From CAKSQF01 sp964568425 (lineage in GTDB: Bacteria > Bacillota > Clostridia > Oscillospirales > CAG-272): a stretch of DNA of 17,016 bases. How positions within the stretch are numbered: the stretch's first letter is position 1; every line of letters begins with the position of its first letter. The position numbers and the translations under genes are program-made. The notes beneath the pieces are model-generated. The model made no database searches. It was not told where the DNA came from and saw nothing but the letters and a program-made list of their open reading frames with translations. Shown one piece after another: positions 13,553 to 17,016 of this stretch. The stretch lies in the NCBI GenBank assembly GCA_964568425.1, contig CAZMPO010000028.1, positions 1 to 17,016 on the forward strand. Reading direction: 5' to 3'.

Positions 13553-15641
13553 TAACAATAAAACGGATAGATCGGATGTTAAGAAAATAATCAAAACAGC
13601 TCTTGCCGGAAACCCGAATGTCGGAAAGAGCAGTCTTTTTAACAGATTGACCGGTCTTGGCAGACATACCGGAAATTGGTCGGGCAAGACCGTCGATCTC
13701 GCCTCGGGATTTTTTTCGGTGTCCGACAACGAAGTGTGCGAGCTTGTCGATCTCCCCGGCACTTATTCGCTGTACGCTCGCTCCGAGGAGGAGCGTGTCT
13801 CACGCGATTTTATCTGCTTTTCGAATGCGGAAAAGATTATTGTCGTCGCCGATGCGTTATCTCTTGAAAGAAATCTGATACTTGCTCTCGATATCTGTGA
13901 GGCGAGGGAAAATGTCGTTTTAGTGCTCAATTTGATGGATGAGGCAGAAAAGAACGGACTCTGCATAGATATTGAACGCCTGTCTCAAATGTTGTCGGTG
14001 CCCGTCATACCTGCAAGTGCAAAAACCGGGATCGGACTTGATGAAATAAAGAGGGCGATCGCCAACGACTCGATCGCATCGGCAAGCACGCCCATCCCTC
14101 GATCGATCGCCCGAGCCTCAATAAATACCGTTTGCCAAACTGTTGAGCAGATCGGAAAAACAAACAAGCTGTCCGCACATTGGCTTGCCGTCAAATTTCT
14201 CGAAAACGACGCCGAATTTGTATCGCAGATCGCCTTTCACCTTGCATATACGCCCGATGAGCTTTTCATGATCGACAATGCAATAGGTCGCGCAAACGAA
14301 ATGCTTGAAAATAGCGGATTAGACCCCGATGCTTTTCCCGGTTACGCGGCAGAGTGCACCCTAAAACGCGCACGAGAGATAGAAAATGCCTGCGTTCAAA
14401 GAAAACACAAAGAAAAACAAACACTGACAGAAAAACTCGACCGTTATGTCCTCGGCAAATACACAGCCTATCCGATCATGCTGGCGCTCTTTGCCGCGAT
14501 CCTTTGGCTCAGTGCGGTTGGCGCAAATTATCTGTCCGATCTGCTCTTTGGGACTTTTTCGTTTGTCGGCGATCGACTCTCATATCTGATGCGCGATCTT
14601 CCCAAAGCGATCCGCGCACCTCTGCTCGACGGCGTTTATCTTGTGTTGACGTGGGTCGTATCCGTGATGCTCCCTCCGATGGCGATATTCTTTCCGCTCT
14701 TCACCCTCGCCGAAGATTTCGGACTGCTCCCGAGGATGGCGTTTTGCCTCGATGAACCGTTCCGACGCTCGGGCAGCTGCGGAAAACAACCGCTTGCCAT
14801 GTGTATGGGACTCGGATGCAACTGTACCGGGATCATGGGCTCGCGAATCATCGATTCCGATCGCGAAAGACTGTTGTCGGTGCTCACAAACAGCTTTGTG
14901 CCCTGTAACGGCAGACTTCCGCTGCTGATCACTCTTTCGTCACTGCTCTTTATCGGCGTGTCGGCTCACCTTCGAGGGGTACTTTCGGCAACCACCCTCC
15001 TGCTTTTTATCCTGCTTTCCGTATTTGTGACCATGATACTCTGCCGATTGCTTTCGGGAACATTTCTCCACGGCGACAGATCGTCGATCACACTCGAACT
15101 TCCGCCTTATCGCACTCCCAACGTCGGACAGGTGATTGTCCGATCGGTGCTCGATCGAACATTTCGCGTGCTCGGCAGATCCGTTCTTGTTGCCGCACCT
15201 GCGGGTCTTGTTATATGGCTGATCTCGAATTTGACTTTTTGCGGCAGAGCACCGCTGTCAATGCTTAATGATCTTCTTGACCCGCTCGGCAAATTTCTCG
15301 GTATGGACGGCGTCATTCTTTCGGCTTTTGTCCTCGGTATGCCGGCAAATGAGATCGTCCTGCCGATAATTCTCATGTCATATAAGGGCGGCGGACTCCT
15401 GACACAGACGCCCTCGCTCTCGACTCTTTGCACGGTGCTGACAAATAACGGATGGACAACGAAGACGATCGTTTGCACCGCAGTCTTCTGCCTCTTTCAT
15501 TTTCCGTGCGCACCCGCACTCCTTACCGTCTTCAAAGAAACACACAGTAAAAGGGCGGCGATAATGTCTGTTGCCATCCCACTGACGGTCGGTGCGACGC
15601 TCTGTATGCTCCTGTCGCTCGGTTTTTCACTTTTCAGCTAG
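13524..15641 (+). CDS. feoB: Ferrous iron transport protein B
   Basis: FeoB is a membrane Fe(II) transporter with an N-terminal G-protein domain. The 705 residues show G1 GNPNVGKS (29-36), switch region HTGNWSGKTV (48-57), G3 DLPG (76-79), G4 NLMD (136-139) and G5 SAKTG (165-169). A helical GDI-like domain follows to about 300, then a membrane domain with two Gate repeats. The first has GLGCNCTGIMGSR (429-441) with NSFVPCNGRLP (456-466); the second has LGMPANEIVLP (604-614). C432 and C434 lie in the proposed iron path; many FeoBs have GCNVP here, so this is a Clostridia-type variant. The C-terminal GWTTKTIVCT...FHFPCAPALLT matches FeoB. Start is GTG 13524 with GGAG 7 bases upstream, inside feoA. 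Somewhat shorter than the 773-residue E. coli protein. Confidence 0.96.
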   Translation: METKVKNKCNNNKTDRSDVKKIIKTALAGNPNVGKSSLFNRLTGLGRHTGNWSGKTVDLASGFFSVSDNEVCELVDLPGTYSLYARSEEERVSRDFICFSNAEKIIVVADALSLERNLILALDICEARENVVLVLNLMDEAEKNGLCIDIERLSQMLSVPVIPASAKTGIGLDEIKRAIANDSIASASTPIPRSIARASINTVCQTVEQIGKTNKLSAHWLAVKFLENDAEFVSQIAFHLAYTPDELFMIDNAIGRANEMLENSGLDPDAFPGYAAECTLKRAREIENACVQRKHKEKQTLTEKLDRYVLGKYTAYPIMLALFAAILWLSAVGANYLSDLLFGTFSFVGDRLSYLMRDLPKAIRAPLLDGVYLVLTWVVSVMLPPMAIFFPLFTLAEDFGLLPRMAFCLDEPFRRSGSCGKQPLAMCMGLGCNCTGIMGSRIIDSDRERLLSVLTNSFVPCNGRLPLLITLSSLLFIGVSAHLRGVLSATTLLLFILLSVFVTMILCRLLSGTFLHGDRSSITLELPPYRTPNVGQVIVRSVLDRTFRVLGRSVLVAAPAGLVIWLISNLTFCGRAPLSMLNDLLDPLGKFLGMDGVILSAFVLGMPANEIVLPIILMSYKGGGLLTQTPSLSTLCTVLTNNGWTTKTIVCTAVFCLFHFPCAPALLTVFKETHSKRAAIMSVAIPLTVGATLCMLLSLGFSLFS

Positions 15642-15712
15642 GCAAAAAAGTCGAAAAACTTCGTTTTGCTCAATATTTTGCGATAAAAAATGTAAAAATT
15701 ACAAAAAAGTGA

Positions 15713-15741
15713 TTGACATTTTCCTCTAAACATGATAGAAT
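15713..15741 (+). promoter_or_regulatory. Sigma-A promoter of the MscS-type gene
   Basis: Perfect -35 TTGACA (15713-15718), 17 nt spacer, -10 TAGAAT (15736-15741). The start is expected near 15748, leaving a short leader with an AGGAGG ribosome binding site 8 bases before ATG 15772. Confidence 0.85.
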
Positions 15742-15771
15742 AATGTATCTCATATTCAGGAGGAAAATGAT

Positions 15772-16566
15772 ATGTTGGATAAACTTTTGAATCTCTGCGT
15801 CGACGTCGGACTTAAGCTCGTCGTTTCGGCGGCAATCGTTGTGCTCGGTTGGATCTTCTCGACAAGGCTTACCGATTGGATGCGTGTGTCAAGAAAATTC
15901 TCAAGACTTGACAGAACGGTCTCGAATTTCATGGCAAATGCCTGCAATATCGCACTTAAATCTCTTGTACTGATCATCGCGGTCTCCATAATGGGTATCC
16001 CCATGGCGTCCATTATCACCCTGCTTGCAACTGCGGGCGCGGCTGTAGGTCTCGCTCTCCAGGGCGGACTTTCGAATATCGCCGGCGGCATACTTATTAT
16101 GATCTTCAAACCCTTCAAGATCGGCGATTTTATCACCGCTGACGGCGAGTCGGGAACCGTTTCCGATATCAACGTCTTCTATACAACGCTCAAAACACCC
16201 GATAATAAGACCGTAATGCTCCCCAATGGAACTGTTTCGGGCGGTAAAGTGACCAACCTCTCGACAGAGGGACTTCGCCGCGTCGATTTCGAGTTTACAG
16301 TCGATCACGGAACCAATACCGATGGCGTGATGGCACTGCTTGAAAAGGTCGCACACGGTACCGATAAGGTCGTTGATGACCCCAAGATCTCAACACTCAT
16401 CGGTGGCTGTACCGAAAACGGCGTCACCGTTTACCTGCGTACATGGTGTAAGAGCGAAGATTATTGGGATGTCTATTTCTCAATAAATAAGTCTGTCAAA
16501 GAAGCATTCGAACGCTACGATGTCGGCTTCGCACGCCCGAAGCTCGATGTTCGCCTCGATAAATAA
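15772..16566 (+). CDS. MscS-family mechanosensitive ion channel
   Basis: This 264-residue protein is a small-conductance mechanosensitive channel that opens under membrane tension to release solutes on osmotic downshock. It has three N-terminal helices (about 10-30, 56-75, 80-112). The third is the Gly/Ala-rich pore helix with LATAGAAVGLALQGGLSNIAGG, followed by FKPFKIGDFI and the beta-domain motif TVMLPNGTVSGGKVTN (147-162), both hallmarks of the family. The C-terminal alpha-beta domain ends near 264. Length is close to the 286 residues of E. coli MscS. It has its own promoter and strong terminator, so it is monocistronic. The heptamer-forming pore is inferred from the family. Confidence 0.95.
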   Translation: MLDKLLNLCVDVGLKLVVSAAIVVLGWIFSTRLTDWMRVSRKFSRLDRTVSNFMANACNIALKSLVLIIAVSIMGIPMASIITLLATAGAAVGLALQGGLSNIAGGILIMIFKPFKIGDFITADGESGTVSDINVFYTTLKTPDNKTVMLPNGTVSGGKVTNLSTEGLRRVDFEFTVDHGTNTDGVMALLEKVAHGTDKVVDDPKISTLIGGCTENGVTVYLRTWCKSEDYWDVYFSINKSVKEAFERYDVGFARPKLDVRLDK

Positions 16567-16582
16567 ACAAAATATTTCATAT

Positions 16583-16618
16583 AAAAAAGCGGATGTACAC
16601 AAAAACATCCGCTTTTTT
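16583..16618 (+). terminator. Rho-independent terminator of the MscS-type gene
   Basis: A 14 bp inverted repeat (16583-16596 with 16605-16618), GCGGATGT/ACATCCGC flanked by A6/T6, with an 8 nt loop and a U6 tract. It lies 16 bases after the stop codon. Confidence 0.93.
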
Positions 16619-16701
16619 CATGGTATACAATATTTTCGTCCAATAAAAACAACCGCCGAAATATCCCTTCCCCTACCGAGATTCTGTTGTTGATCGTCCA
16701 A

Positions 16702-16747
16702 CCCCCGGATCCGAGCCGCATAACAACTCGGATCCGGGGGGCTTTTT
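16702..16747 (+). terminator. Second strong hairpin between convergent genes
   Basis: A perfect 14 bp repeat CCCCCGGATCCGAG (16702-16715) pairs with 16727-16740 across an 11 nt loop. On the plus strand GCTTTTTATC follows, a good U tract. On the minus strand, where the leucine-rich-repeat gene ends 4 bases away, the stem is followed by TTGGACG, a weaker tract. It is probably a bidirectional terminator. Confidence 0.75.
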
Positions 16748-16750
16748 ATC

Positions 16751-17016
16751 TTACCACTCGGTCACTTTTCCATCGACATAATGCCAATAATTGCCGCTCT
16801 CCGTCGGCTCGGTCTCGCTGTAGTAATAGCGGGTAGCACCGGTGAGATTGCTGTTGTAACTGTCAATTCTTATACTTGACCATTGATCAGCAGTACCACT
16901 ATAGTAAACCTTTTTAAGGTTATTGCAACCATAGAACGCATACCAGCCAATGCTAGTCACGCTGTCGGGAATGGTGATGCTCGTAAGGCTTGTGCAACCG
17001 GAGAACGCACCGCTGC
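16751..17016 (-). CDS. BspA-type leucine-rich-repeat protein, C-terminal part
   Basis: The open frame enters from the right edge without a start and stops at TAA 16751-16753. The visible 87 or so residues begin with a canonical LRR_5 (BspA-like) repeat, SGAFSGCTSLTSITIPDSVT, then a second beginning SIGWYAFYGCNNLKKVYY. The tail SGTADQWSSI...YYYSETEPTESGNYWHYVDG is the usual closing segment of these clostridial surface proteins. They are secreted or wall-attached and have been linked to adhesion, though this one's partner is unknown. The signal peptide and repeat count lie outside the window. Confidence 0.88.
   Translation of the reverse strand, partial: SGAFSGCTSLTSITIPDSVTSIGWYAFYGCNNLKKVYYSGTADQWSSIRIDSYNSNLTGATRYYYSETEPTESGNYWHYVDGKVTEW

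Noticed and set aside
15642..15670. Possible terminator right after feoB (GCAAAA...TTTTGC with AAGT/ACTT)
   Set aside because: The stem is short, AT-rich and mismatched, and no clear U tract follows, so I cannot support it as a terminator.
16515..16721. Minus-strand open frame over the end of the MscS-type gene
   Set aside because: It crosses two hairpins and antisense coding sequence, with no homology style or ribosome binding site.

Overview
The window looks like chromosomal DNA of a low-to-mid GC Gram-positive anaerobe of the class Clostridia, probably an uncultured gut lineage. This rests on gene content and style: BspA-type leucine-rich-repeat and secreted carbohydrate-binding proteins, a clostridial-type FeoA/FeoB pair, a PqqD/HprK-like/S26 peptidase trio, strong AGGAGG-like ribosome binding sites, and sigma-A promoters with 17-18 nt spacers. 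I could not run a taxonomic search. No rRNA, tRNA, CRISPR array or insertion sequence was recognised, and no stretch longer than about 200 bases lacks a gene.

Layout. (1) 1-611 (-): N-terminus of a secreted protein, with its own promoter, running off the left edge. (2) 774-6336 (-): a likely secA operon in the order secA, a small membrane protein, a larger membrane protein sharing a DIFPD motif with it, and a family 4 uracil-DNA glycosylase, closed by a terminator at 727-765. (3) 6518-7039 (+): trmL, divergent from secA with its own promoter. It ends in a hairpin that overlaps its stop codon and separates it from the convergent next unit. (4) 7082-8569 (-): an HPr-kinase-like ATPase, a PqqD domain protein and an S26-type peptidase under a near-consensus promoter. 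This resembles a peptide-modification accessory set, but no precursor peptide or radical SAM gene is visible. (5) 8695-13083 (-): an ABC ATPase, an ABC-2 permease, a GldG-like protein and a DUF4340 protein, forming a Gld-type ABC exporter operon. (6) 13277-15641 (+): feoA-feoB for ferrous iron uptake, divergent from the ABC operon across a compact intergenic region. Promoters there share -35 bases and overlap inverted repeats. (7) 15772-16566 (+): an MscS-type mechanosensitive channel with its own promoter and terminator. (8) 16751-17016 (-): C-terminus of a BspA-like leucine-rich-repeat protein running in from the right edge.

Most genes are conserved housekeeping or envelope functions: protein export, tRNA modification, DNA repair, iron uptake and osmotic protection. 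The most intriguing parts are the orphan RRE/kinase/peptidase trio, the paired DIFPD membrane proteins downstream of secA, and the structured feoA upstream region. I found no wholly new system that the sequence alone could prove.
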